From Girardinichthys multiradiatus (taxonomy: Eukaryota > Chordata > Actinopteri > Cyprinodontiformes > Goodeidae), in NCBI RefSeq assembly GCF_021462225.1, contig NC_061804.1, forward strand, positions 3,883,001 to 3,947,000: a stretch of 64,000 nt of DNA. The letters are read 5' to 3'. The position numbers and the translations under genes are program-made. Each line of letters starts with the position of its first letter. Positions within the stretch are counted from its first letter, which is position 1. The notes beneath the pieces are model-generated. The model was not told the DNA's origin. It saw only the letters and a program-made list of their open reading frames with translations, and did no database searches. Shown here piece after piece: positions 22,916-34,730 of this stretch.

Positions 22916-24290
22916 TATGTTGAAATTTTGACCTCTCAGGTAAACATGGGAGAGAAAGTGTCAAAACTGCATAAACTCTAACCTTGTAGGACAAGAAATG
23001 TGGTGGTCCTAAAGGTTAAGTCAGCTGACCCGTTCCCAAGAACTGGAGTTTGCAGAATTGTGGTTCTCCTGTTTGTCTGTGTGAAAGAGACATTAAAACA
23101 CAACATATTCAACTGATTTAAAGAAACAGCTCATAATGATAAAATGACTTCACACTAATCCAGTAAGCTGAAATGACTCATGCTTTCCCATGTTTAGTCA
23201 GTCTTTGGTCACATCATCCATGTTTGGCTTTCTTGATATCTTCTGAGTCATATTTCTTTTGCTTGTCATCAGATGTTTCTCCTGACAATAATGTGACTAT
23301 GGATGTGTCACTGGCCGCAGAAGGAAATCTTCTCCATTCCCAAACTTTAACTGCAAGTTTCTGAATCAGCAGGGACTTTTACACATCTGGTTCTGTTTGG
23401 TGCAAAACAGTTGGATGATAGCACAGACAATGAGTTTCTTTCAACACATTAAAAAAAAGGAATTATAATAATGAACAAACAATTGGTTCAATGGAAGAGA
23501 GCTAAAAGTGGGTGTTTGTTCTTTTTGCAATGTTTTTGTTCCTCTTTTTTGTTGCAGAAATGTAAGAAATAACAAGTTTACTTCAAAACCAACAAAAATG
23601 ACACACACGCATAGAGATAGAATGCTGCAATAGAAATGTATTAGAGTTCTTGACAAATGACAGATTTTGGGGGAAATCCCCCTCTTGCAGCATTGTTGTA
23701 CATTATTGGTCCTAGTGAGAAATAGAAGAGAAAAGCTAATGAGGCACCAACTCAACAACTTCTTTAAAGTTATTGAATTGAAAAAGATTTCTTTGTGTAT
23801 GTTTTTCAACTTATGCTGTTTTTGAAGATGCTCAATCTGAAAGGCAACAGAATGGTGAGAAGTCCCAGGTGTTGAGGTTCCTTATGTTATCACATGAAAC
23901 AAAATGGGCAATTCAGATGCCCAACATGTCAAGTAAATATGTCTACATATTCACCGACTATACAGTACCATGCAAAAACCTTAAATCAGCATGCCTTCCT
24001 TAATTGTTAGTTGTCAGACGCTCTTGAAATCAATCAAAGTGGTCTTGGTCAGTAGAACGCCAGGCGTTAATGATTGCCTTTCAAAGGTTTTCTTCATACT
24101 TTTGCTGATTGTTTTGCTCAAATTCTAGCTTACTATGACAGCTTAGTCTGAAGTGTGAGCCTAAAAAATATCAGCATACTGAAAAGCATGTCCATTTACT
24201 GTACAATATGTGCAGTCAATACTTTGACAGGGCTCCTTTTACATGAATTACTACATCAGTGCAATAACTGTATTAGGTATCCTCCCCACT
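22916..24290. other. Mostly unrecognised, with a possible transposon end
   Basis: No gene seen. At about 23964 the sequence TACAGTACCATGCAAAAACC resembles the outer end of a Tc1-type inverted repeat, but no partner end or transposase is visible. Confidence 0.35.
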
Positions 24291-24291
24291 G

Positions 24292-24620
24292 CTACAGGAG
24301 CTGTGTCGAGTATCCACCTACAGATCATTCCTCCATGAGTTGCTCGGTCTCCCATATCAACACCATTTCCTCTGTCTAAGATGACTCATACAGATATGAG
24401 GCAGATGTCATCTACTCAGAAAAAGGTAATTGATATTTACAGGACAAATTACTATTTTTTTACTGTCATTTCATTCAATCTTTGTTCTTTGATCAGGAAG
24501 ACAGGGATGAACGTAAAGAGTGGTCTCACCCAATGCTGAGACATAACAGCCTGTATGTAATCAGCACTGATTTAAACAGTTTGATTGTTTAAATAAGAAT
24601 TGTTAATATTGTCTAATTGC
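24292..24620 (+). repeat. Dispersed repeat shared with ncf1 intron 3
   Basis: It begins CTACAGGAGCTGTGTCGAG and aligns with 35834-36118 in the same orientation. Shared blocks include ATCCACCTACAGATCA, CTCTGTCTAAGATGACTCA, AGATGTCATCT and TTTGATTGTTTAAATAAGAA. One copy has an extra stretch of about 45 bp. No coding content or termini were recognised. Confidence 0.75.
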
Positions 24621-25289
24621 TCGAGATAGTTTTTTTTAACCAAATGAAGTAAAATGAAACATTTACATTCATCTGAAAAGATTTCTTTGAAATCAACAAT
24701 AATCCAGTCCCTTTTCTCCTTAGCTCAGGGATGCCCCTTCTAACATTGTGTTTGGTTTAGGAATGGATTTCTGTAAGAAATGTTACAGCTGTAGTCCATG
24801 TCCTGGATATGTCTGTTTGATGGACTTAGTAGCACTCCATCCAGCTGCAGTCCTTGCATCACAATCATCTTAAGGCTTTGGCTATCCCTGTTGCTTGTTC
24901 ATTTTTATGCCACAGTTTTTCCTTCCACTCAACTTGTGGACAGCAGTACTTGTTGACAACAGATGGTGTAATCCAGGACATGTTACTGTGAAATGTCCTC
25001 TTTGCAGCCCAGATGTTGAACTGTTAGCAGTATTTTTCTGTCCATATTATTTACCCAGAGAGTTCAGCAGTGTTATTTTGGCAACGGCTTATTTTCCAAC
25101 ATCAGCTGTTGCTAACATCTGGTTAGTTTAATTACACCTCACTCTTTGCTACACTTCTAACATTTCAACAGTTTGTCAGCTGCTCTAACAGAGAAAACAA
25201 AATATTGGTTTTGTTTTTATGCATATGTCAAGTAAAAATAAAATTGTGAGAAGTTGAAAAAGCCCTGTCAGGTGGTGCTGAAGCTATAG

Positions 25290-26297
25290 ACTGAGATGCA
25301 CTATGCCTGCCACATGGAGAGGGCAACAAAGCCATGATTGGGTGTGTGAACAACTATATAAACTTCTGTGTGGATCACACCCCAATAGAATGGTGAGATG
25401 CTTCCCAAGTAACAAACCCTGGATCAACAGTGACCTAAAGGACCTGCTTAACAAGAAAAAAGAGCCTTCAGAGAGGGAGACGGGGAATTATTGAGAAGTA
25501 TATAGAAGCAACTTAAAGTCAAGATAAGAGACAGCAAGGAGGTGTACAAGAAGAAGCTGGAGAGCAAGCTCCAGCAAAACAATATTAAAGATGTGTGGTC
25601 AGGGATGAAGAAGATCACAGGCTTCAAGCACAAGGATGATCAGACGAATGGATGTCTGGACAGAACCAATGAACATGAACATATTCTTCAATAGGTTCAA
25701 CTCAGGAACAAACTCGGCATCCATCTCTCCTGCCCAAAGCCAAACAGATGTCCCAGATGGCCCTCCTTTGATCCAAAGCTTCCCTGTCACGCCCTTAAAT
25801 GGTTTATCTTTCACCACAGCCATGGACCCTTCTGCTTCTACAAGTTTGTCTTCAACCAATCAGAAGATGCTTTTTCTCCCTTTGCCTCCTCATTCCACCT
25901 GTGTGTCTCTGGAAGTCAGGTGAAGAGACTTCACCAAAATATTGCTGCAGGCCCAGATGGCATCAGCCCTTGAGTCCTGGAAGCCTGTTCAGAGCAGCTA
26001 TGTGGGATTCTGCAGCACCTCTTCAACCCTAGCCTGGCCCAGAAGAAGGTTTCTGTGTTGTGGACCTCCTGCCTCATTACAGTACCAAAGAAAACTCACC
26101 CAACATGTCTTAATGACTATAGACCTGTTGCCCTGAAATCCCACATCATAAAGGTTCTAGAGAAATTCCTGTTGGCCCTCCTGATTAAGCAAAAAAGGAA
26201 GCATCAGCCCCCCTTCAGTTTGTTTATCTCCCTTGAAGATGCCATCATACTCCTGCTTCAACAAACCCAGTCATATGGACAAAGCCAGCAGCACTGA
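25290..26297 (+). pseudogene. LINE reverse-transcriptase fragment, CR1/L2 group (Rex1-like)
   Basis: Across several frames the plus strand encodes a recognisable piece of a non-LTR retrotransposon ORF2, between endonuclease and RT. Visible parts are a NKPWINSDLKDLLN stretch, a FFNRF segment followed by a Pro-rich linker, a AAGPDGISP-type motif, then LITVPKKT and NDYRPVALKSHIIKVLEK (RT motifs 1-2), and LEDAI. Frameshifts and stops are frequent, so it is dead. It ends where L1 sequence begins at about 26330. The clade name is from motif memory and is less certain than the LINE call. Confidence 0.8.
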
Positions 26298-26940
26298 AAG
26301 CCATATTAGGGGATAAATATTCTGACAGTTAGATGTCTCAGGGAAGTACTTTCAAATTTGCCTCTTGGAATTGTAGGGATCTTCAAAGACTTCAAAAAGT
26401 TAATTAAGTTATGAACAAGTTAAAAGAAATGGACTCAAAAATTGTATTCTTGCAGAAGACTCATCTTCCTGATGATGATAGCTTGTCTGTGAGGAGGAGG
26501 TGGAGGGGTAATATATTCACAGCACCATTTACATCCCAGTCTAGAGGGGTGATGACACTAATACACCAATCTGTCCCATTTCAGGCTTACAATGTGATCA
26601 AGGATAAAAAAAGGAAGATATTTAATTATTCAAGGTTCCCTCTTATCAGAAAATTTAATTTTGACAAATATATATGGTCCCAATGCCGATGATTCTAAAT
26701 TTTATAATGATCTTTTTATTTAACGTTTGCATCATTTAAGGGGCTACATCTAATAGGGGGATACCTAAATTGTGCACTTAATCCTAGCATTGACAGATCC
26801 ACTGGTGTTGACCAATCACACAATAATTGTAGAGTTACAATTCATAGATTTATGAAAGACTTAAAACTGTTAGACATATGGAGGAAAATAAATCCACATG
26901 CAGTTCCTACTCTTGTTACTCAGGTACATTTCAAACTTAC

Positions 26941-26989
26941 TGTCATGGTTTGGTTTTGGATCGGACCAAATTGCAGACAAGAGCTCGGC
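26941..26989 (-). repeat. 49-bp patch resembling the end of the solo LTR at 33090
   Basis: TGTCATGGTTTGGTTTTGG... here aligns with TGTCACGGTGGGGTTTTGG... at 33090, sharing GGACCAAA and GCAGACAAGAGCT. Roughly 39 of 48 positions match by eye. It lies inside the L1 endonuclease region and does not look like L1 coding sequence. It may be the remnant of an LTR insertion that was mostly deleted. Confidence 0.55.
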
Positions 26990-27141
26990 TTTCTTCAGAA
27001 TTACAACACAAAATTTCTGACTGTTCATATGATAACATAATGATCTCAGATCATGCCCCATGCTATCTGATTTACAGAGACAACAAATTGAGAAGAGACC
27101 CCCCGAGATGGCAATTTCAACAGAAATGGCTACAGGATGAG

Positions 27142-28539
27142 TGTAAGAATTATGATTATTGATTAATCAATATTTATCAAGAATCATAATTTAAAATCAT
27201 AATTTGAAAAAAAATATATTTCTTAACCAAACATCATTACTTACGAATCAAAATCAGAGGTGACCTCTGGTGTTGTAATTATGGCTCAAGGCCTTTGATA
27301 ATTACAATTATTAAATTCACAGTAATAATTGATAACTATTACCAGATGTTACTGTTTAATCAACCACTTCACCGAAGGTGGGGGAACTTTGACCTCATTT
27401 TGACAGACAAATCACTCTTGCTCAAAATAAACACAAACGCTTTCTCTTTATCTACGTGAATATTTATTAAATCAACAGCCTGATACACCTCGCTATTCCG
27501 ATTCAATAACTTCTACAAAAAAAAGGGGGTAAAATAAGTAACAAAACAGATAAACAACATTGAGTGTGTGTGAAGTCAAATCAGCAGTTATGGCAAAACA
27601 ATAGAAAATATGGTACTGAGCAAAACGTTGGGAGGGGCCTCCACCAGGCTGCAGTCATAAAACCCCAAACATTGGAGCTCAGTGAAACACAAGGGTTCAT
27701 AAAACGTTTAGGCGGCAACCAGTGGAAAAAGAATGAAGACAAAGGAATAGTGAGTTTTCACCATGAGGTTCTAGCAGTCCAACTTTAAGTTCACCTGAGA
27801 CTGTGCTCAGGTGTTCAAAAACACCATTAGACACACACAGCTTCAAAGCACGGCGGCTTCAGAGTCCAACAGCAATCCAAGTTTCAATAAGACATTGCAT
27901 GCACATACAACTTAGGACACATTGGACTATAAGTGCCTATTCTAAATCGCCCTAAAATCCTACTCTATCCTGCCCAAGCTATTCCTAATAGAAATAAAAC
28001 AAAACGGGATTACTTGTTGTCATCTTCTCTGGAGAAGGGGGAGAAAGGGGGGGAGTAGTTACGCGTCAGTAACTAACTCAAAGGAAAAACAGTCAGTCTT
28101 CATCCTTTGGCCTCCTTTGGCAAAAGTGGAAAAATATGGCAGACCGTCAGCAGTCAACTGGAACAAAACAAGCATGAAAATTTCATCTCCTTGAAACCTC
28201 CGTGGATTTTTTGGTCACGTGTTAAATCCACATGTTCGATCGGTAAAGTAACGTTTGCTGGTCTTCTTATCCCAGGAACCTCTTTCATGTGTTTGGCCAG
28301 TTGGGAGAATGAATGAAAATCCACGTGTGATTTTCTTCTCCAGAAGGATGGGTGCATTCGTTGCGTGGTAACCGGTCTCGGTTTCCAGCGTGAAAAGCAA
28401 AGGGGAGAGGCATCATATTTGTTATATAGTCCACTGTGACATCAGAGCTGCGACGCCCCTTCCTATCAGCTGCAATTCCTGCTGGGAGTTGTGCTAGTAG
28501 ACCATACTGGGGTATGTAGTAGCAAACAAATGGTCCAAA
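27142..28539 (-). mobile_element. Probable solo LTR (about 1.4 kb) inserted in the L1
   Basis: The insert is flanked by the 5-bp repeat ATGAG (27137-27141 and 28540-28544). The plus-strand start is TGTAAG, so the minus-strand end is CTTACA, an LTR-like ...CA end. At the other side TGGACC on the minus strand would be the LTR start, leaving two extra bases next to the target repeat. On the minus strand a TATA-like ACTATATAAC lies near 28416-28425 and an AATAAAT near 27460, as expected of U3 and R. No gag or pol is seen. It may instead be another kind of element, because the terminal bases are not a perfect TG...CA pair at the exact repeat. Confidence 0.6.
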
Positions 28540-31353
28540 ATGAGGGTCTGGTCAAGTATTTAGGAGAACAAATTTATGTTTTTTTTCAGATGAACACGAC
28601 CCAAACAACAGCAGGCGTTAGATGGGAAGTGTTCAAAGCATTTCTCAGAGGACATATAATAAGCTATACAGGATCTAAAATAAAAGAAACTCAAATATCT
28701 AGACAACAAGTAGAAAGGAAAGTCAGAGAACTACAAGAAAAAGTTAACAGAAGAAGGGATCCGCAGTTGGAAAATGAGCTGTTGTATTGGAGGGCAGAAT
28801 ACAATAAACTTTCTGCTTCTAGAGCGGCATCTAGTCCCTTAAGACTCAAACAGAATTTTTAGGAACAAGGCGATAAGGCGGGCAAAATATTGGCATGGCA
28901 AATACGACAACTGGAATGAAGCGCGCCGATTGCGGAAATAGTAACCGAGGAATGCATCCTTTCAGATCCTGAAGAAATTTACTTGGTATTTAGGGAATAC
29001 TATACTAAGTTACATACGGCACAATCTACTATTCAAAAGAAAAATATTCATCAATATTTAAGCAAGCTAGAGATACCCAAAATCTTAGACAAAAACAAGA
29101 ATGACTTGGATTTGGAAATTACAAAGGAAGAAATTAAACGTGCAATAGATTAAATGAAATCTGGGAAAATGACTGGGCCAGATGGGCTTCCAATAGATTT
29201 ATACAAGATATATAAAGGCAAATGACTAATCCCTCTACTGGACATGTACAATGAAATCAGAAAATCAGAAAATCTCCCTCCCTCACTGAATATGGCAATG
29301 ATTACCCTTCTGCCAAAACCAGGTAAACCATTAAATAAATGTGAATATTTTAGACCAGTTAGTTTACTAAATTCAGATTTCAAAATAATCTCAGAAATAC
29401 TTGCTTAGCGACTTCAAAACATATCAACAAATATAATTAATCAAGATCAAAATGGCTTTATCAAGGGGAGACATGGTTTCCACAATGTAAGGAGAGTCTT
29501 AAATATAATACACTTTAGCAATGGGGAAACAAACAAAGCTCTTCTATCACTAGATGCCGAGAAGACATTTGATAGAGTTGAATGTACCTTTTTGAAATTA
29601 TGAAGAAATTTGGATGTGGGGAAAATTTCCTAAAATTGATTAAAATAATTTGTATAATAACCCCTCTGCAGAAAAAAACCCAAATAGCAACATTTTAAAA
29701 ACCAAATGAAATTAAGAGAGGCTGTAGACAGGGTTGCCCATTGTCACCCCTGTTATTTGTCCTCGCCATTGAGCCACTAGCCATCACAATACACTCACAT
29801 CATCGCCTTGCGGGTATTAGGATTGGTCCACATGAGCATAGGATTTCGTTATTTGCTGAAGATATTATTTTGTTTTTGTCGAACTTGAGTGAATCCTTAG
29901 AGTATGTTTTAGAAATAATTAATTCATTTGGTAATGTTTCAGGCTACAAAATTAATAAAATATAGTCTTCCATCTTGTTGCTAAATGCGAATGACAAAAC
30001 TAATTCAATTCCAGAGCACAACAGTTTAATGTTGTGCAGCAATTTGAATATTTAGGAATACAAATTTTGCCAAGCCTTCAACAAATTGTGGAAAAAAACT
30101 ATAATTTGATAATGAGAGACTTTGATGATTTTATTGACAGATGGATGCCATTAACAGTATCCATGATTGGGAGAATTAACATAATTAAAATGAATGTATT
30201 ACCCAAGTTTTTTTATGTATTCCAGAATATTCCCCTGCCCCCTCCTCCTGGCTTTTTCAGACGAATAAGTGGGATGCTCCTTCGATTTATTTGGAAGAAC
30301 AGAAGATCCAGGCTTTGATTGTCATTATTGTAGATGCCAAATGATTGAGGGGGTCTGAAATGGCCAGACTTTAGGTTAGGTTAGGTGCAGCTGAGCTATA
30401 TGACCTTTTATTATTCCACAGATTCGCCGCACTGGGTGGACATGGAAGCTCAAGGGTTGCAAATAACATTCCCTTCTTACTTTTATTCAAATTCAATAAA
30501 AAAATAGCTTGAAAATACTAAAAATCCAATACTTAAAAACATGATTAGAGTGTGGAGAGATGTTAAAAAATTCTTGCACGATCCTTACAATTTATCTCAG
30601 TTCAGTCCCAATTGGGGAAACCAATTGTTTTCACCTGGCAAAACAGATGCCTTTACATTATGGTACAATAGTGGATTACAAATTATCAAAAATCTTTATC
30701 TACCTTGTTCAGATGTGCTAATGAGCTTTCAGGAGCTCAAAAATACTTTTCATTTGAATAAGAATAATTTTTATTGATACCTCCAAATCAGAAAGTTTAT
30801 AAAAACTAGCCAAAACAGTCAGCTGGTGAAACCTAGTATGACAACATTAGAGAAAACCCTGTCAAAGGACTGTTGGAGAAAAGGTATAATTTCAGACTTT
30901 TATAATTTCATGATATCTGAAGCTCCCGAGGGCTCAAATGACTACAGGGTTGGAAGGCTGATTTATCATTAGATCTGTCAGAGGAAGAATGGCAGAGAGC
31001 ATGTACTCTGGCTCATACCAGATCTATAAACGCGCACTTTAAAATGATACAGTTTAAATGATTAATGCGAGTATATGTAACACCGGTAAAATTAAATAGA
31101 TATAATGGTGATATACCTGATGTGTTTCCAAAATGCATAGAGCACAGAGGTATTTTGATACATTGTATGTGGTACTGCAAGAAAATAATGAAATTTTGGG
31201 AAGAGATTAAGGATGTCTTTGAAAAGATTATTTCCAAAAGTGTAAAAACAGACCCCAAGTTGTTTCTGTTTGGGCTTTACACAAAGGGGCATAACTATAC
31301 TAATTATGAACGGACACTTATGGATCTAGGCTTGCTCAATGCTAAAAGATGTA

Positions 31354-32609
31354 CAGGGGTTGGACAATGAAACTGAAACACCTGGTTTTAGACCACAATA
31401 ATTTATTAGTATGGTGTAGGGCCTCCTTTTGCGGCCAATACAGCGTCAATTCATCTTGGGAATGACATATACAAGTCCTGGACAGTGGTCAGAGGGATTT
31501 TAAGCCATTCTTCTTGCAGGATAGTGGCCAGGTCACTACGTGACACTGGTGGAGGAAAATGTTTCCTGACTTGCTCCTCCAAAACACCCCAAAGTGGCTC
31601 AATAATATTTAGATCTGGTGACTGTGCAGGCCATGGGAGATGTTCAACTTCACTTTCATGTTCATCAAACCAATCTTTCACCAGTCTTGCTGTGTGTATT
31701 GGTGCATTGTCATCCTGATACACGGCACCGCCTTCAGGATACAATGTTTGAACCATTGGATGCACATGGTCCTCAAGAATGGTTCGGTAGTCCTTGGCAG
31801 TGACGTGCCCATCTAACACAAGTATTCGGCCAAGGGAATGCCATGATATGGCAGCCCAAACCATCACTGATCCACCCCCATGCTTCACTCTGGGCATGCA
31901 ACAGTCTGGGTGGTACGCTTCTTTGGTGCTTCTCCACACCGTAACTCTGGGATGTGGGGAAAACAGTAAAGGTGGATTCATCAGAGAACAATACATGTTT
32001 CACATTGTCCACATCCCAAGATTTGCGCTCCTTGCACCATTGAAACCGACGTTTGGCATTGGCATGAGTGACCAAAGGTTTGGCTATAGCAGCCCGGCCG
32101 TGTATATTGACCCTGTGGAGCTCCTGACGGACAGTTCTGGTGGAAACAGGAGAGTTGAGGTGCACATTTAATTCTGCCAGTGATTTGGGCAGCCGTGGTT
32201 TTATGTTTTTTGGATACAATCCAGGTTAGCACCCGAACATCCCTTTCAGACAGCTTCCTCTTGCGTCCACAGTTAATCCTGTTGGATGTGGTTCGTCCTT
32301 CTTGGTGGTATGCTGACATTACCCTGGATACCGTGGCTCTTGATACATCACAAAGACTTGGTCACAGATGCGCCAGCAAGACGTGCACCAACAATTTGTC
32401 CTCTTTTGAACTCTGGTATGTCACCCATAATGTTGTGTGCATTTCAATATTTTGAGCAAAACTGTGCTCTTACCCTGCTAATTGAACCTTCACACTCTGC
32501 TCTTACTGGTGCAATGTGCAATCAATGAAGACTGGCTACCAGGCTGGTCCAATTTAGCCATGAAACCTCCCACACTAAAATGACAGGTGTTTCAGTTGTC
32601 CAATCCCTG
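31354..32609 (-). mobile_element. Tc1/mariner transposon, family 3, complete ends, inside L1
   Basis: The element starts CAGGGGTTGGACAATGAAAC and ends with the inverted form TTGTCCAATCCCTG, with TA at 31352-31353 and 32610-32611. It splits L1 ORF2 near its C-terminus, and the L1 frame is restored across the site. A second member is at 58777-60026. Confidence 0.95.
31416..32428 (-). pseudogene. Tc1 family-3 transposase, frameshifted and with a late stop
   Basis: Start codon at 32426-32428 (MGDIPEFKRGQ), natural stop TAA at 31416-31418. The N-terminal HTH part, a CGRKRKLSERD basic hinge, then SDES, the QDDNAPIHTA block and SPDLNIIEPLW give a DD34E-type catalytic domain. Breaks are frameshifts in the N-terminal half near 32165-32175 and 32350, another near 31945, and a stop (TGA at 31451-31453) just after MSFPR. 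Only 31451-31996 is open for long. It is not functional. Confidence 0.9.
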
Positions 32610-32960
32610 TATATCTTTATCTTGGAAAAAGTCACACAGACCGACATTGGATCAGTGGCTACGGCAAATTACATCAACTCTTCCACTGGAAAGAATTACA
32701 TACATGCTGAAGAGCAAAGGGCACATTTTTTAAAATATCTGGAAACCTTTCATTTCATTCATTAAACAGAGAGGATTTGAAGAGGTCTAGGGCTGTAAAG
32801 AGACTGATGGGGCACTTGTTTTTTTTTTATGTGTTATTTCATTATGCTGCATGTAACTCCGGTTTTGTATATATTCTAAATTGGAAAAGTAAAATAATAA
32901 CAGTTATGGAAAAAAAAAAAATTCTTTTATTAGTCTTATGCAGCAAACAAATTTTCTAAG

Positions 32961-34030
32961 GAACTGAATTTTGGGTTTTAATTTTCTGTAAGCCATAATC
33001 ATCAAAATTAACAGAAATAAACACTTGTAATATTTCACTCTATGAGTAATGAATGTGTACAATATGAGTTTCACTTCCTAAACTGAATTTGTCACGGTGG
33101 GGTTTTGGGTTGGACCAAAGCGCAGACAAGAGCTTGGGAAGCGCATTTCATAGCAGTCTCTCAGCTTTATTCAAAAAGTCAAAAACGTAACAAAACACTG
33201 AACAGGGTCGAGATCCAAACACTTACACTACAGACAGTGCAGGAACATGGAGACTCATGGCAGGGACGAGGGTAGAGGGTCGAGTTGTAACGCAAGGAAC
33301 CCACAAAACATAATGAAACAAACCAACTAATATGCAGAGAGAGAACAAAGGCAGGTAATCAAAGGAACTGAGGACAGGTGAGGCAAGGAGGCAGGAAGGC
33401 AGAGGGAACAGGTGAACCTAATACAAGTAATTAACAAGACACCGAGCAGACCTAAAACAAAAACTATAAACAAAGATAAATAAAACATAAAAATCAAGAA
33501 TAAACATGAACCAAAGGAAACTGAGAACCTTGAGGGAACACAACAACCTAAGACCTAAACACTTAACAAAGTAGGAACCAAAAGGGAACCTTGAATAAAA
33601 AGTAAACAAACCTAAACAAACACTGACTGAACCAAAACTGAGGATGAAGCAGAGGAAATGAGGAAATAAAATAAAAGTAAACAATAACTAAAGCTAACCT
33701 ATAAAGGAGGAAATAGAGAACAAAGATAAACTAGAGGAACAAGGCTAAAGGGGATCGGAGAACTAATAATAACAATAATAATAATGAAACCATTCTAAGA
33801 ACAGGAAAGCAACGCCAAGGGAACAAATGGTGAGAGGAGAACACACTGGGAGGCAGAAGAAGACTAGAACTGTAGGAAAAACAGAAAACACGAATACAAA
33901 ACCATAAACAAGAAACCTCTAGTAAACAGTAAACAAAACAAAACACAAAGTCCAAAATGTCACATCCTGACAGAATTACTGAAATAAGTAAGCTTTTTGA
34001 TTATATTGTGATATATGGAGATGAAACCTA
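32961..34030 (+). mobile_element. Terminal part of a Tc1 element (family 5), split by a solo LTR
   Basis: Bases 32961-33089 (GAATTTTGGGTTTTAATT, GTAAGCCATAATCATC, AATAAACACTTG) match the inverted-repeat type also seen after the relic transposase at about 61540-61660. The sequence continues at 33973 (GAATTACTGAAATAAG... GAGATGAAACCTATA), where the terminus of such a repeat is expected. The LTR at 33090-33972 lies exactly between. No transposase remains here. Confidence 0.6.
33090..33972 (-). mobile_element. Solo LTR, 883 bp, 5-bp target duplication GAATT
   Basis: The insert begins TGTCACGG and ends CATCCTGACA, so it has TGTCA...TGACA ends, and is flanked by GAATT at 33085-33089 and 33973-33977. 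On the minus strand it opens TGTCAGGATGTGACA and carries AATAAAGCTG about 90 bp before its end, a fitting polyadenylation signal. The plus-strand text is strongly A-rich, with AC/AAC runs and an AAT microsatellite near 33765-33785. No coding region is left, so it is a solo LTR formed by LTR-LTR recombination. Confidence 0.85.
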
Positions 34031-34129
34031 TAAACACAGTAGTGGTCACTGACCTAAAATGGAGGAAGAGGACACTAAAACAGCGATAGCATTTATCATA
34101 AGCAAGAGAAAAATAAAGAGCTGTTTAAG

Positions 34130-34460
34130 ATTGCCGCAGTTAGTAGCACTTTTGCCTTTCAGCAAGAAGGACATGAGTTTGAATCCCAACCTTAAGTTTT
34201 TCTGCATTGAGTTTATATCTTCTCTTCATGCTTGAATGGGTTTTCTCCAGGTTCTCTGGCTTCCTCTAACAGTCCAAAACTATGACTATAAGATTGATTG
34301 GTTACTCTAAATCGCCATTAGATATGAGTGTGTGCATGCATGGTTGTGTCTCTGTGTTGCTCTGTGATGGACTGGTGATCTACCTATGGTGTACCCCACC
34401 TCTCGTCCATTGACTGCTGGAGATAGGCATCAACTCTGCCACCCACAACCCTGCAAGGAT
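34130..34460 (+). repeat. tRNA-headed SINE just upstream of ncf1
   Basis: It starts with GCCGCAGTTAGTAGCAC (A-box-like) and GAGTTTGAATCCC (B-box-like). The family core follows: GTTTTCTCCAGGTTCTC, ACAGTCCAAAACTATGAC, CTCTAAATCGCC, TGGTTGTGTCTCTGTG, GATGGACTGGTGATC, CACCTCTCGTCC and ACTGCTGGAGATAGGC. It ends about 270 bp before the ncf1 start codon. Confidence 0.8.
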
Positions 34461-34625
34461 AGTCAGGTACAGACAACATATAAATAATCAATGATTTCAT
34501 TATTATTGTCATAATTTAGTAAATTTTCACCATTTTTATTACACTTAACAAGTGAAAGCCCCAGTGTGAGACTCCTTCCTTTTTTTTGTTTCAGAAATGA
34601 AGTTGTGCCATGTCCAAACACTGAC

Positions 34626-34730
34626 AAAGAGGAAATGAGTTCTTGTGGTGCGTTGTCGACACACAGACTATTTAAGCAAAGTGCTTGCAGCTCTTCACCG
34701 ACGTTGGACTTCAGTTTTCTGACTTTCAAC
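34626..34730 (+). promoter_or_regulatory. Candidate ncf1 core promoter and 5' UTR
   Basis: An AAAGAGGAAATG block (34626-34637) fits the GAGGAA core bound by the myeloid factor PU.1. A TATA-like TATTTAAG lies at 34669-34676, about 60 bp before the start codon. Mammalian NCF1 is known to depend on a proximal PU.1 site, so the arrangement fits a phagocyte gene. The transcription start is inferred, not seen. Confidence 0.45.

Larger units (their letters stand above)
26330..32925 (+). pseudogene. L1-type LINE ORF2 relic, interrupted by two later insertions
   Basis: The order is: endonuclease start (FASWNCRDLQ..., then IVFLQKTHL), a second endonuclease block ending ISDHAPC near 27060, linker from 28540, RT (28980-29970) with [40 protein letters not shown] and the active-site box changed to FAED at about 29850-29862, then the C-terminal region to about 31350. 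It resumes at 32612 with KKSHRPTLDQWL and RITYMLKSK, and is followed by a 3' UTR with an A-run near 32910-32922. Stops and frameshifts are present throughout. Removing the LTR-like insert (27142-28539 plus one ATGAG) and the Tc1 (31354-32609 plus TA) rejoins the frame at both points. Confidence 0.9.
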
